Position numbers and translations under genes: made by a program
Assembly: GCF_002993335.1 (NCBI RefSeq)
Contig: NZ_PVNS01000003.1
Location: 1-64,000, forward strand
Length of the DNA: 64,000 nt
Origin: Alkalicoccus urumqiensis
Lineage (GTDB): Bacteria > Bacillota > Bacilli > Bacillales > Salisediminibacteriaceae
Direction: 5' to 3'
The notes under the pieces: generated by a model
What the model was told of the DNA's origin: nothing
What the model saw: the letters and a program-made list of their open reading frames with translations, nothing else
Databases searched by the model: none
In this document: positions 25,124 through 33,453 of the stretch, in pieces
Layout: the number at the start of each line of letters is the position of its first letter
Position numbering within the stretch: position 1 is the stretch's first letter

Positions 25124-25561
25124 TTACTCAGCGCTGTCAATAATCCGGAGAACCTCGTCTTTCGTTTGGGCATTCTCCAGCTCTTCCCGAATTTCTTCGT
25201 CGGCCAGAACCGAAGCCAGATCGGAAATGAGTTCTAAATGACCCGAGCTGTCTGTGGCAGCCAGCACCATGACGATCTTGACTTCTTTCTCTTCGGGGTA
25301 AGCAACGGGTTTCTCCAGCTTCAGAAGAGACATACCGTTTTCCAGAACGCCGCCCTTATTCTGCGCGTGCGGCATGGCGATGCCCGGAACGATAATCACA
25401 TAAGGTCCGAATTCGTGGATGTTGGAAATCATATCGTCCACGTAGCTGTCGTTAATGTTTTCTTTGGCAAGCAGCGGTGCGGCTGCGATGTGGATGGATT
25501 CCTCCCAGGAGGAAACGGTGTCCTTAAATTGAATGGTTTCTTCTAAATATGCGCTCAGCAT
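25124..25561 (-). CDS. mtlF: PTS mannitol-type EIIA component
   Basis: 145 residues, the length of free MtlF. His65 in PGIAMPHAQ is the phosphorylation site receiving phosphate from HPr. It passes phosphate to Cys395 of MtlA. The gene starts 6 bp after the mtlD stop and its AAAGGA ribosome site overlaps the mtlD end, so the two are translationally coupled. Confidence 0.93.
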   Translation of the reverse strand: MLSAYLEETIQFKDTVSSWEESIHIAAAPLLAKENINDSYVDDMISNIHEFGPYVIIVPGIAMPHAQNKGGVLENGMSLLKLEKPVAYPEEKEVKIVMVLAATDSSGHLELISDLASVLADEEIREELENAQTKDEVLRIIDSAE

Positions 25562-25567
25562 CGTGAT

Positions 25568-26746
25568 TCATCCTTTCTTCAGGTAGCCGTTCATGCGTTT
25601 ACTCAATGTCAATTCTTCGTACCGGCTGGCGAGCTGGTCGAGCAGCCGGGTATCGGTAATGCCGGTGATGTCCTCCACGGTCCGGCGGATGCCGTTTTCC
25701 GAAATCATCGTTTGAATGCGGACGGCTTCCTCGTCCTCTGCTGCGGTGAAGTGAAATCCTGCAGCGGCTGCGGTGATGAGATGGGAAACAGGAAGCTCCA
25801 GACTGTGCAGCTTCGTCATCGGAGTGACGATCCGTTCGTCCGGCCCCAGTTTCCGCATAGGAGCGCGGCCGACGCGGAATACCGAATCGCTGATGTTCGG
25901 GTTTTCAAATCGTTGGAGTGTCTTTTTAATATACCTCTCCAGCTCCGCTTCGGCGATGGGAAAAACCTCCACAAAGTAGCGGGCCGATTCATGCATGACG
26001 TCTGAGACAAACTGCCGGATATCCGGATGCGTTAATGCATCCTGAATCGTCGTATATCCGTGCAGATATCCGTAGTAGGCAGCGGCGGCATGACCCATGT
26101 TGATGATATAGAGCTTCCGTTGGATATACGGGTCCAGGTCCTCCACATAAGAGGCATCCGGAATCCGGGGAAGTCCGGTGTCGGCAATATCTTTGGTGTG
26201 AATGACCCACTCAAATGACGGTTCCACAAGCGCTGTCGTCGACTCTTCCTCTGACGTCAGTGCCAGGCGGTCGACAGCGGTGTTTGGGAAGCCGGTCTGC
26301 CCGAGAATCGCTTCCATCTCTTCTGAAGAGACCTGTTTTTCAATCTCCTTTTTTAACGTGGAGGAGGCGTACACGGCATTTTCGTTGGCTATCACGTTCA
26401 GTTTTTTGCTGCTGTCGGCGGTCCGCCTGCGAAGCCCTTCTGCCAGTACCGGTGCAATGCGCGGTAAATTCTGCACGCCGACGGAAGTCGTAATAATATC
26501 CGCCTGTTCAATGCTTTGGACCACTTCTTCTTCCTGTGTCCGGCTGTTTAATGCCGACACAGTGGAGATGGTTTCCGTCGTGCCTTCATCATCCAGGTAT
26601 TTTACCTTGTAGGCCTGTTCGTCATTCAGCCGTTGAACCGCCGCCTCGTCGACATCGACAAAACAGACGCTGTAGCCGGCTTTGTGAAGCAGCAGGCCGA
26701 TAAAACCCCGGCCGATGTTTCCCGCTCCAAAGTGGAGTGCCTTCAT
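25568..26746 (-). CDS. mtlD: Mannitol-1-phosphate 5-dehydrogenase
   Basis: 392 residues, usual MtlD length. The NAD-binding loop FGAGNIGRGFIG is at the N-terminus and the catalytic lysine region NMGHAAAAYYGYLHG lies near the middle. ATG at 26746 follows AAAGGGGCGG; residues further upstream do not belong to the family. It oxidises mannitol-1-phosphate to fructose-6-phosphate. In this operon it lies between the SIS isomerase and mtlF. Confidence 0.94.
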   Translation of the reverse strand: MKALHFGAGNIGRGFIGLLLHKAGYSVCFVDVDEAAVQRLNDEQAYKVKYLDDEGTTETISTVSALNSRTQEEEVVQSIEQADIITTSVGVQNLPRIAPVLAEGLRRRTADSSKKLNVIANENAVYASSTLKKEIEKQVSSEEMEAILGQTGFPNTAVDRLALTSEEESTTALVEPSFEWVIHTKDIADTGLPRIPDASYVEDLDPYIQRKLYIINMGHAAAAYYGYLHGYTTIQDALTHPDIRQFVSDVMHESARYFVEVFPIAEAELERYIKKTLQRFENPNISDSVFRVGRAPMRKLGPDERIVTPMTKLHSLELPVSHLITAAAAGFHFTAAEDEEAVRIQTMISENGIRRTVEDITGITDTRLLDQLASRYEELTLSKRMNGYLKKG

Positions 26747-26784
26747 GTGTTCCGCCCCTTTCTCCTCGTTCGTTTCTTTTGATC

Positions 26785-27342
26785 CTATTCCAGGTTGGCG
26801 TGGTATTCCCACAGGCTCGGCATATCAATGTCCTGTTCGCGGATCAGCATCAGTGCGAGCGTATCGCCGAGAAGCAGCAGGCTCTGCTCAAACAGGCTCG
26901 TCATAGGCTGGACGGAAGGAACTTCGTTCGGCAGCTGCAGCTTCGTGCTGACGGGAATGCGGACAAATACATCCGAGTATTCTTTCATCGAGCAGTCCGG
27001 ATTGGCACCGATGTGGGCTACGCGCGCCTGATATTTCTTTGCTTTCTGAGCAATGATCAGCGGGAAGGCGGACTCACCGCTTCCGGAGCCGACAATGAGC
27101 AGATCCTTTTCTGTAATGGCAGGTTCTGTAATCTGACCGACGACGTACGTTTTAATGCCGAGGTGTGCCAGACGTTTGGCGATGGCCTGCAGGGACAAAA
27201 GTACCCGGCCGACGCCGACGAAAAAGACTTTGTCTGCTTTTTTAATCTCTGCGAGCAGATCGTCGACACTTTCGCTCTCAATGTGACCGAGCGTATGAAG
27301 AATTTCTTCGGTAATCCCTTTCTGTGCTTCTGTGTAGTTCAT
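26785..27342 (-). CDS. SIS-domain sugar-phosphate isomerase, 6-phospho-3-hexuloisomerase-like
   Basis: 185 residues, a single SIS domain. GVGRVLLSLQAIAKRLAHLG near the N-terminus and VGSGSGES, the sugar-phosphate loop, followed by the C-terminal LFEQSLLLLGDTLALMLI match the HxlB/6-phospho-3-hexuloisomerase type. Such enzymes interconvert D-arabino-hex-3-ulose-6-phosphate and fructose-6-phosphate. No hexulose-phosphate synthase gene is present, so formaldehyde fixation is unlikely here. The start overlaps the epimerase stop (TAATG), implying joint function within the hexitol operon. Confidence 0.85.
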   Translation of the reverse strand: MNYTEAQKGITEEILHTLGHIESESVDDLLAEIKKADKVFFVGVGRVLLSLQAIAKRLAHLGIKTYVVGQITEPAITEKDLLIVGSGSGESAFPLIIAQKAKKYQARVAHIGANPDCSMKEYSDVFVRIPVSTKLQLPNEVPSVQPMTSLFEQSLLLLGDTLALMLIREQDIDMPSLWEYHANLE

Positions 27343-28052
27343 TATCGAACGCCCTCCTTTGATTGCATGCCTTCTGCAATTTTTGCTTCCATGATCTTTT
27401 TATTCTCTCCGAGGCTGTTTCCTTTCAGAAAAAGGCTCGTGCTTCCTGCGACTAACATGTCGGCGCCGGCGGCAACGAGTTCCGGGATGGTTTCCAGCGA
27501 CACCCGGCCGTCGACTTCAATCTGTGTGGAAAGACCGCGTTTCTGGATCAACTCGTGCAGGTCTTTCACTTTCTCCGCGGCATATACGACCTGCTGCTCG
27601 CTTTTCACGGTCGCAAATCCCGGGTTGATGAGCATGAGCAGCACCGTGTCGCACTGCGGCAGGATGTATTCCAGTGAAGAGAGGGGAGTGCTCGGCGTCA
27701 GTGCGACACCGGCTTTTGCTCCGCTCTGCTTGATCAGGTTCAGGTAGCGGTCCACGTGGACGCTGCTTTCTAAATGGAACGTGATCTGCTCGACGCCGAT
27801 ATCGAGCATTTCCTGGATAAAAAACTCGTTGTCGTTCGCCATAATATGAACATCGAAATTCATCGACGTAATTTTCCGAAGCTGTTTGACGGTATCAATA
27901 CCGAGCGGCATGCTCGGGCTGAAAGCGCCATCAATAATGTCAATGTGAAGTGTGTCTAGTCCGGCGGCTTCAATTTCCCGGACGCTTTTTTCAAGGCTCA
28001 ATAAATCCGAACTCATAATGGACGGTGCAATGGTAACTGCATGTTTCTGCAT
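27342..28052 (-). CDS. Ribulose/allulose-phosphate 3-epimerase family protein
   Basis: 236 residues, TIM barrel of the Rpe/AlsE family: APSIMSSD, DTLHIDIIDG, FDVHIMA, FHLES, LMLINPGFATVKSEQ and IEVDGRVS carry the conserved metal ligands and phosphate-binding residues. ATG at 28052 follows AAAGGGAGG; it is the first gene after the operon promoter. Since the host needs a housekeeping Rpe elsewhere, this copy probably acts on a ketohexose-6-phosphate (allulose-6-phosphate to fructose-6-phosphate), which suits an operon that imports hexitols. Exact substrate is inference. Confidence 0.85.
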   Translation of the reverse strand: MQKHAVTIAPSIMSSDLLSLEKSVREIEAAGLDTLHIDIIDGAFSPSMPLGIDTVKQLRKITSMNFDVHIMANDNEFFIQEMLDIGVEQITFHLESSVHVDRYLNLIKQSGAKAGVALTPSTPLSSLEYILPQCDTVLLMLINPGFATVKSEQQVVYAAEKVKDLHELIQKRGLSTQIEVDGRVSLETIPELVAAGADMLVAGSTSLFLKGNSLGENKKIMEAKIAEGMQSKEGVR

Positions 28053-28082
28053 GTTGGTGCCTCCCTTTGCCTGTTTGAATAA

Positions 28083-28111
28083 ATTATAATCGGTAAACAT
28101 GCAGATGTAAA
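28083..28111 (-). promoter_or_regulatory. Sigma-A promoter of the hexitol operon
   Basis: On the minus strand TTTACA (28111-28106) and a perfect TATAAT (28088-28083) are 17 bp apart. Upstream, 28112-28170 holds repeated TGCA-containing pieces (ATTTGCAC, TTTATGCAC, TTTTGCATG) that may be binding sites for the divergent DeoR-family regulator. Confidence 0.75.
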
Positions 28112-28202
28112 CACTTAATTTGCACTTTTATGCCCGTTTATGCACATCAGACGTCTGTTTTTGCATGTTTTTTCTTGAATATGGTAAGATGAAGGCAAGA
28201 AA

Positions 28203-28982
28203 ATGAAGCAGAATGAGGGTGAATCAGCCGTGCTGAAACAAGAGCGCCAGAAGAAAATACTCGATATATTAAATGAGGAACAGAAAGTAATCGCCAGAGA
28301 CTTGAGCCGGCGGCTGTCTGTCTCCGAGGACACGATACGAAGAGATTTGAAGGAACTGGATAAGAACGGCCTGGTGCGGCGGGTGCACAGCGGAGCGCTG
28401 CGGATCGGTCCGCCGGTAGAAGACTTTTTTACGCGCAAAGAAGTCATGAATGAAGTGAAAATGGAGCTGGCGAAAAAAGCAGTCGAATTTGTCGAAGATG
28501 ATATGGTGCTCCTAATCGATGGGGGAACGACGAACCTGCATTTCGTCAATCAGCTGCCGCTGTCATTGAAAGCGACGGTGATAACTAACAGTCCGCCGAT
28601 TGCGATGGGGCTGTCGAATCATCAGGATGTCGAGGTCATCATGATTGGCGGTGCGCTGTTTAAAGAATCGATGGTAAACCTCGGTGTGGAAACGGCAGAA
28701 GCGCTGAATAACATACGTGCAGACCTCTATGTGATGGGTATCCATAAAATTGATCCGCAGATCGGCATCAGCGTGCCGAGTCTTGGGGAGGCGGCCATCA
28801 AGCGGAAAATGGCGTCGATTTCCAACGAAGTTCTGGGTATGGTCACGTCGGATAAATTGAACACTTTTTCCAGTCACATTGTGACGCCGTCGAGCTCGTT
28901 GACGTATCTCATTACAGATGCGGTGCAGCAGGATCTCGTCAGTCTCTATAACAGTCAGCACATCATGGTCGTCAACGAATAA
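28203..28982 (+). CDS. DeoR-family transcriptional regulator
   Basis: 259 residues. N-terminal DeoR helix-turn-helix (ARDLSRRLSVSEDTIRRDL), followed by the DeoRC sensor domain with LIDGGTTN, VITNSPPIA and VMIGG-like strands that binds a sugar phosphate. ATG 28203 is taken; GTG 28230 with GAGGGTGA upstream is a possible alternative. Divergent from the hexitol operon across 150 bp, it most likely represses it. The usual Bacillus regulator of mannitol operons, MtlR with PTS domains, is absent. Confidence 0.9.
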   Translation: MKQNEGESAVLKQERQKKILDILNEEQKVIARDLSRRLSVSEDTIRRDLKELDKNGLVRRVHSGALRIGPPVEDFFTRKEVMNEVKMELAKKAVEFVEDDMVLLIDGGTTNLHFVNQLPLSLKATVITNSPPIAMGLSNHQDVEVIMIGGALFKESMVNLGVETAEALNNIRADLYVMGIHKIDPQIGISVPSLGEAAIKRKMASISNEVLGMVTSDKLNTFSSHIVTPSSSLTYLITDAVQQDLVSLYNSQHIMVVNE

Positions 28983-28991
28983 CGAAGGCAG

Positions 28992-29020
28992 GCCGTCCTT
29001 TCCTAGAGGGCGGCTTTTTT
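28992..29020 (+). terminator. Terminator of the DeoR gene
   Basis: GCCGTCC pairs with GGGCGGC (one wobble) and is followed by TTTTTT. The 250 bp from here to 29268 hold no gene that I can see. Confidence 0.8.
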
Positions 29021-29268
29021 GTGTTATTGTGTAACCGGCGCTGTGGCGGGGGAGCAGATCACCTGCCATTGGGCTGTTTCGTTCCGGGAATTCATCACAC
29101 ATTTTCACATAATTAAAAAAGGGAAAAAAAGGGGATTTAGTGTGCGTATAAGGGGTATGAACAAGGGCGAAGGGTGACTTTTTAGTATTGGGGATGTGCC
29201 GTGGTGTGCGGCCGCCCTGAAAAGTATAAAAGAAAGCTTCATTAGTGGTTTCAATAAAGGAGGTATTT

Positions 29269-30138
29269 ATGCGGTTTTTAGGTGTTGGCCTGGTGATGCT
29301 GGCGGCGATGTTCTGGGGAATCAGCGGGGGCATTGCAGATATATTAATTGAAAGAGACTGGGATCCGATGGTGATCTCCTTTTACCGAGGGGCGGTCGGT
29401 CTCTTATTCTTCATCGTCTGGTTTCTGTTGAAGCTCCGCGGAGAGCACGTCCGCTCGAGAGGACTGTACATCTGGTCCATTCTCGCCGGTATCGGTGTGG
29501 CGGGGAATTTCTCGTTTTACTTTCTCAGTATCGAGGAATCGAGTGTCGCCGTTGCGGCGACGCTGATGTATACCGCTCCGATCTTCGTGCTTCTCGTTTC
29601 CTTTATTCTGCGGATCGAGCGCTCGACCTGGTTCAAGTGGGGATGTATCGGCGGCGTTCTCGTCGGCATTTTCTTCCTGACCGGTGCATATGATTTCGGT
29701 GAGCTTTCGGTCAGTCTTATCGGCGCCGCGTTCGGTCTTGCGGCCGGTGTATCCTACGCGCTGTTTATTTTCGGTTTCAAAAACGCCTCGGTGATCGGAC
29801 AGCCGCAGACGACGCTGACGATCGCGTTCCTCACGTTTTCCATCGTGTTGTTCGCCTTTATGGACCGGGGGCAGGCGCTTTCTGCGGCCACTTCCAGTGA
29901 TTTCGTCTGGTTTATTCTTCTCGGGGTGATCGGTGCCGGTCTTTCCTTTATTCTGTACATGATCGGGCTGAACCGTACGACAGCGACCACTGCATCCGTC
30001 GTCGCCATGGTGGAGCCGGTCACCGCCTCGGTATTCGGCGTCGCGTTCATGGGGGACTCACTTGGTCTGATGCAGATTCTCGGTCTCGTCCTCATCCTTG
30101 CCACGGTTACACTGTTAAGTGCCAAGCAGTCCGGCTGA
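29269..30138 (+). CDS. EamA-family (DMT) transporter
   Basis: 289 residues with ten hydrophobic segments and the two EamA repeats of the drug/metabolite transporter superfamily; the first repeat has the typical WGISGG start and the second ends with EPVTASVFGVAFMGD. ATG 29269 follows AAAGGAGG. Monocistronic, with a parS site right after the stop. Direction and substrate (amino acid or metabolite exporter) cannot be told from sequence. Confidence 0.9.
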   Translation: MRFLGVGLVMLAAMFWGISGGIADILIERDWDPMVISFYRGAVGLLFFIVWFLLKLRGEHVRSRGLYIWSILAGIGVAGNFSFYFLSIEESSVAVAATLMYTAPIFVLLVSFILRIERSTWFKWGCIGGVLVGIFFLTGAYDFGELSVSLIGAAFGLAAGVSYALFIFGFKNASVIGQPQTTLTIAFLTFSIVLFAFMDRGQALSAATSSDFVWFILLGVIGAGLSFILYMIGLNRTTATTASVVAMVEPVTASVFGVAFMGDSLGLMQILGLVLILATVTLLSAKQSG

Positions 30139-30147
30139 TAACGAATA

Positions 30148-30163
30148 TGTTTCACGTGAAACA
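30148..30163. promoter_or_regulatory. parS site (perfect)
   Basis: A second exact TGTTTCACGTGAAACA, 9 bp after the EamA transporter stop and well upstream of the real start of the symporter gene at 30354. Confidence 0.92.
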
Positions 30164-30218
30164 CCCAGCACGTTCCACAGCGGAGCGTGCTGTTCTCAAT
30201 TTAATACGAAAACCCCGC

Positions 30219-30232
30219 TGTGAGCGCTTATA
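30219..30232. promoter_or_regulatory. Candidate CcpA cre site
   Basis: TGTGAGCGCTTATA matches the cre consensus TGWNANCGNTNWCA except at the penultimate C. It lies 120 bp upstream of the dicarboxylate/amino-acid symporter, where carbon repression would be sensible. Confidence 0.4.
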
Positions 30233-30353
30233 TAACGGAACATTTCGACTATTTTCCATTCTATTGCAATCTCCTCCCCTTCTTGGCAGGATAGAGACAC
30301 ACAGGAAAAACATTTGTCCTTTACATGAGGACAATACAGGGGAGAGAGACAAT

Positions 30354-31544
30354 ATGAAGCTGATTATCAAGCTGCTGATCGGGATTGCAGCAGGTATTGG
30401 TATCGGCCTGTCCGGGGTGGACTGGCTGATCCGTTCGCTGGTGACGTTTACCAGCATCTTTGGAGAGTGGATTAACTTCGTCATTCCGCTCATCATTCTC
30501 TTTTTTATCGGCTCCGGGATCGCAAGTATCGGCAAAGGATCCTCGAAGCTCGTCGGGGCGACGGTCGGCACCGCGTACGTCTCCACGATTACAGCGGGTG
30601 TTCTCGCCTTCTTCGTTGCAGTGGCTGTCATGCCGTTTGTGGCAGACGGACGCAGCGCACCGGAGGAAGGAACAGCGCCGGAAGCGTTTTTCAGCTTCGA
30701 ACTGGCGCCGCTCATGGATATTTTAACCGCGCTCGTGCTGGCGTTTATTTTCGGGATCGCCATTGCGGCACTGAAGCTCGACGGCTTAAAGCGTGTATTC
30801 GATGAAGGACGGACGGTTATCGAGAGGGTCATTTACACGGCCGTCATTCCGGTGCTTCCGTTTTACATCGCCGGCGTGTTCGTCGATATGGCCGCAGAAG
30901 GCACCGTGCTGCAGACGCTGCAGGTGTTCGGCGTGGTGCTCGCTGTCGCGGTGTTGACCCACTGGGTATGGCTCACGATTCAGTACACGATCGCCGGACT
31001 GGCAACGGGGCAGAACCCATTCGCATTGATTAAAACGATGCTGCCGGCCTACGTGACCGCACTCGGTACGATGAGTTCTGCAGCGACGATTCCGGTGACG
31101 CTCCGCCAGACAAAAAAGAACCGCGTGAACGATGCCGTGGCGAACTTCAGCGTGCCGCTCAGCGCAACGATCCATTTGTCCGGCAGTGTTATCACGATTG
31201 TCAGCTGTGCGGTCGCCGTCATGGCCGTGCTTGACGGCTACACCGTACCCGGCTTCTTCACGATGCTGCCGGTCATTCTGGCGCTCGGCATCATCATGGT
31301 GGCAGCACCCGGTGTTCCCGGCGGCGCGATCTTCGCCGCCCTCGGTGTACTGACCTCCATGCTCGGCTTCTCGGAGGCTGCGATGGGCATGATGATCGCC
31401 CTCTACTTTGCGCAGGACAGCTTCGGCACCGGCGCGAACGTAACCGGTGACGGCGCCATCGCCGTCCTCATGGACAAGCTCGCCGGGCGGACGCCCGAAG
31501 ACCCGGCAGCCCAGGCCGTTCCCGACGAACGGCAGGCGCAGTAA
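30354..31544 (+). CDS. Dicarboxylate/amino acid:cation symporter (DAACS family)
   Basis: 396 residues, polytopic. The re-entrant substrate loop motifs are visible: TMSSAATIPVTLRQT (serine-rich stretch of hairpin 1) and APGVPGGAIFAALG (hairpin 2), then GANVTGDGA with the conserved N-x3-D for substrate and cation. These define the glutamate/C4-dicarboxylate:Na+/H+ symporters. ATG 30354 after GGGGAGAGAG is chosen; the longer open frame begins inside the parS site and has no membrane character. Followed by a terminator. Confidence 0.92.
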   Translation: MKLIIKLLIGIAAGIGIGLSGVDWLIRSLVTFTSIFGEWINFVIPLIILFFIGSGIASIGKGSSKLVGATVGTAYVSTITAGVLAFFVAVAVMPFVADGRSAPEEGTAPEAFFSFELAPLMDILTALVLAFIFGIAIAALKLDGLKRVFDEGRTVIERVIYTAVIPVLPFYIAGVFVDMAAEGTVLQTLQVFGVVLAVAVLTHWVWLTIQYTIAGLATGQNPFALIKTMLPAYVTALGTMSSAATIPVTLRQTKKNRVNDAVANFSVPLSATIHLSGSVITIVSCAVAVMAVLDGYTVPGFFTMLPVILALGIIMVAAPGVPGGAIFAALGVLTSMLGFSEAAMGMMIALYFAQDSFGTGANVTGDGAIAVLMDKLAGRTPEDPAAQAVPDERQAQ

Positions 31545-31560
31545 CGCAGGAAAAGAAAAA

Positions 31561-31597
31561 ACGCTCCCGCAGCAGTGACCGCGGGAGCGTTTTTTTA
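31561..31597 (+). terminator. Terminator of the DAACS symporter
   Basis: Perfect 10-bp stem ACGCTCCCGC / GCGGGAGCGT with seven Ts, 16 bp past the stop. Confidence 0.92.
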
Positions 31598-31645
31598 TGG
31601 TTTACCATGATGGATCATGCGCACGCGCTAGGCCGAGACTGTTTT

Positions 31646-31915
31646 CGCCGCCCGCCCTTGTGCACGGTATGGCTGGAATAGAAAACGGTCCGGGCAGAGG
31701 GGGCAGCGGGGCTTGGCTGCCGGTGGATGGAGAAGTTGGACTTTTCCGGTGCGTAGTGGGAAAAATGCGTGGAGAAGTTGGAATAGTTGTTGATAAAGTT
31801 GGACTTTCCGCCCCGTGTGGGAACGGGTACCTAAGTTATAGGAATGGAAGGCGGAGTTATGGGAATGGCCCCTGCCGTTATGAGACTCCAGCCCTCTGAA
31901 GTGAGACTCGGACAC
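31646..31915 (+). repeat. Type-2 periodic intergenic repeat, copy 1
   Basis: A 270-bp non-coding stretch built from degenerate units anchored on AGTTGGA/AGTTATGGGA. The anchors start at 31735, 31756, 31777 and 31798 (21 bp apart), then at 31817, 31835, 31856, 31877 and 31901. A GC-rich head with GGGCAGCGGGG and CTGCCGGT precedes the units. The same structure is at 60660-60905, and the head alone is at the right window end. No coding sense is evident. Confidence 0.65.
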
Positions 31916-32027
31916 TGCAGGCCAGCCTGCTGCGAATGTTAAAGCAGTGCAGGATTTCATTCAATCACCGCATTTGGCAGATATATGGTAAAATTGTGGC
32001 AGGTGAATACTGATCTGGAGGGATTTG

Positions 32028-32234
32028 ATGAGAAATTTTTTGGAAATCTACCTGATATGTCTCATCACCTGCGCTATTATCGTGGTGTTCTTTGGGGCCA
32101 TCCTGCAGAACTTCTGGATGTTCGTCGCCGTTATTGCACTCGTGCTGGCCGCCGGAGTGACGGCTTTTTTCGAACAGGAATCCCGGCTTGAAGCGCTGGA
32201 GCAGAAGGTGAAGAACCTGGAGGGCGAAGAATAG
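32028..32234 (+). CDS. Small two-helix membrane protein with coiled-coil tail
   Basis: 68 residues: MRNFLEIYLICLITCA opens the first membrane segment, FVAVIALVLAAGVTAFF forms the second, and LEALEQKVKNLEGEE is a short coiled coil. GGAGGG is 5 bp before ATG 32028. A paralogue of the same design is at 32373. I do not recognise a family name; a tandem pair of heteromer-like membrane peptides is an unusual layout. Confidence 0.75.
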   Translation: MRNFLEIYLICLITCAIIVVFFGAILQNFWMFVAVIALVLAAGVTAFFEQESRLEALEQKVKNLEGEE

Positions 32235-32372
32235 AAACCGATCATCCGGCACCAGCCGTATGTTTCCCCTGATTGGATACCGCCATGATAGACTAAAGAA
32301 GAATGAAAACGAAGAACACTTTAGAAGCGCGATGATCGTAAAGGTCAAGGGGCGCAAAAATGGAGGAAAGCC

Positions 32373-32594
32373 ATGCGCAAGTTTTTGAAAGTTTACGCTA
32401 TGTGTCTGCTGGTCAGTATCGTGATACTGTACTTCCTGGGCTGGGCACTGCAGTTCCCCGGAGTGTTCCCTGCGGTTATTGCGCTCGTTTTCGCCATCGG
32501 TATCACCGTGGTGGACGGGCTCGAGGACCGGGTGGAGACACTGGAGCGGCAGGTGGCCAGGCTGGAGCGCGAAGTAAAAAACAACTCGGCCTGA
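32373..32594 (+). CDS. Small two-helix membrane protein, paralogue of the previous gene
   Basis: 73 residues with the same plan as the 32028 product: MRKFLKVYAMCLLV, a second helix FPAVIALVFAIGITVV and a longer charged coiled coil (LEDRVETLERQVARLEREVK). The ribosome site GGAGGAAAG is ideal. The gene lies 138 bp after its paralogue and 40 bp before a methyltransferase gene. Likely arisen by tandem duplication; function unknown. Confidence 0.78.
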   Translation: MRKFLKVYAMCLLVSIVILYFLGWALQFPGVFPAVIALVFAIGITVVDGLEDRVETLERQVARLEREVKNNSA

Positions 32595-32634
32595 ATGGAT
32601 AAGGAACGCTTCTCTGGAGAAAGGTGGTAAAGCG

Positions 32635-33405
32635 ATGAAAAACGACGATACCAATGAATCCATCCGCAGATGGAACACCTTTGCGGAGGCATACGCAGCG
32701 GCCCATCACGAAGAGGGGGATCTTCACAAAGAAGTCCTCCTCAATCCCGTCCTTCACCGCTTTCTCGGTGATGCAGACGGGAAAGATATTCTGGACGCAG
32801 GCTGCGGAGAAGGATATTTCAGCCGGCAGCTCGCTGCAGCAGGAGCCGTCGTCACAGCGGCCGATGCGTCGTCCCGGATGCTTGCGATCGCCGGAGAACG
32901 GACGGATCCGGCAGCGCCCATTCACTACATACAGGAAAACGCGGAGACGCTCGCTTCTTTAAACAGCAGAACGTTTGATGCGGTCATCTCGAACATGGTG
33001 ATGCAGGACCTCGGAGACATAGAAGAGGCCTTTGGGGCTGTCCACCGTGTGCTGAAAAACGGCGGGGCCTTTGTGTTCTCCATTCTGCATCCGTGCTTCA
33101 TTTCTCCGGGCGGGGGCTGGGTGAAAAACGACGCCGGAGAAAAGCTCTACTGGAAAACGGACCGCTACTTTGAAGAAGGCGTGTACGAGCAGCCTTTCGG
33201 CACGGAGGAAAACATGCTTCTGTTTCACCGGACACTGACGACCTACATCATGACGCTTCTCCGCGCAGGCTTTACGCTGAAAGCCGTCGAGGAGCCTAAG
33301 CCGTCCCCGGCGATGCTCGAGAAATACCCCGCTTTTCAGGAAGATCTCCGCTGCGCCGATTTCATCGTATTTCATGCGGTGAAAGAAGGGCCAGCGTCTT
33401 CCTAG
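32635..33405 (+). CDS. Class I SAM-dependent methyltransferase
   Basis: 256 residues. Motif I DAGCGEGYFSRQLA (near residue 46) binds S-adenosylmethionine, followed by the acidic motif II end TAADAS and the motif IV region FDAVISNMVMQDL. Belongs to the Methyltransf_11/25 type of small-molecule methyltransferases. ATG 32635 follows AAAGGTGG. Substrate unknown. It may be cotranscribed with the two small membrane proteins. Confidence 0.9.
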   Translation: MKNDDTNESIRRWNTFAEAYAAAHHEEGDLHKEVLLNPVLHRFLGDADGKDILDAGCGEGYFSRQLAAAGAVVTAADASSRMLAIAGERTDPAAPIHYIQENAETLASLNSRTFDAVISNMVMQDLGDIEEAFGAVHRVLKNGGAFVFSILHPCFISPGGGWVKNDAGEKLYWKTDRYFEEGVYEQPFGTEENMLLFHRTLTTYIMTLLRAGFTLKAVEEPKPSPAMLEKYPAFQEDLRCADFIVFHAVKEGPASS

Positions 33406-33413
33406 AACAAAAA

Positions 33414-33450
33414 AACGCAGCCCCCGTTGGTACTCCGGAGGCTGCGTTTT
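33414..33450. terminator. Bidirectional terminator between methyltransferase and alcohol dehydrogenase
   Basis: AACGCAGCC pairs with GGCTGCGTT, flanked by A-run and T-run, between two converging genes. Confidence 0.85.
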
Positions 33451-33453
33451 CTC

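Noticed and set aside
26785-27342. Ribulose-monophosphate formaldehyde fixation module
   Set aside because: Only an HxlB-like isomerase is present; no hexulose-phosphate synthase motif occurs in the neighbouring epimerase.
30147-30353. 69-residue N-terminal extension of the DAACS symporter
   Set aside because: The extension starts inside parS, lacks a ribosome site and has no membrane character; ATG 30354 fits the family.
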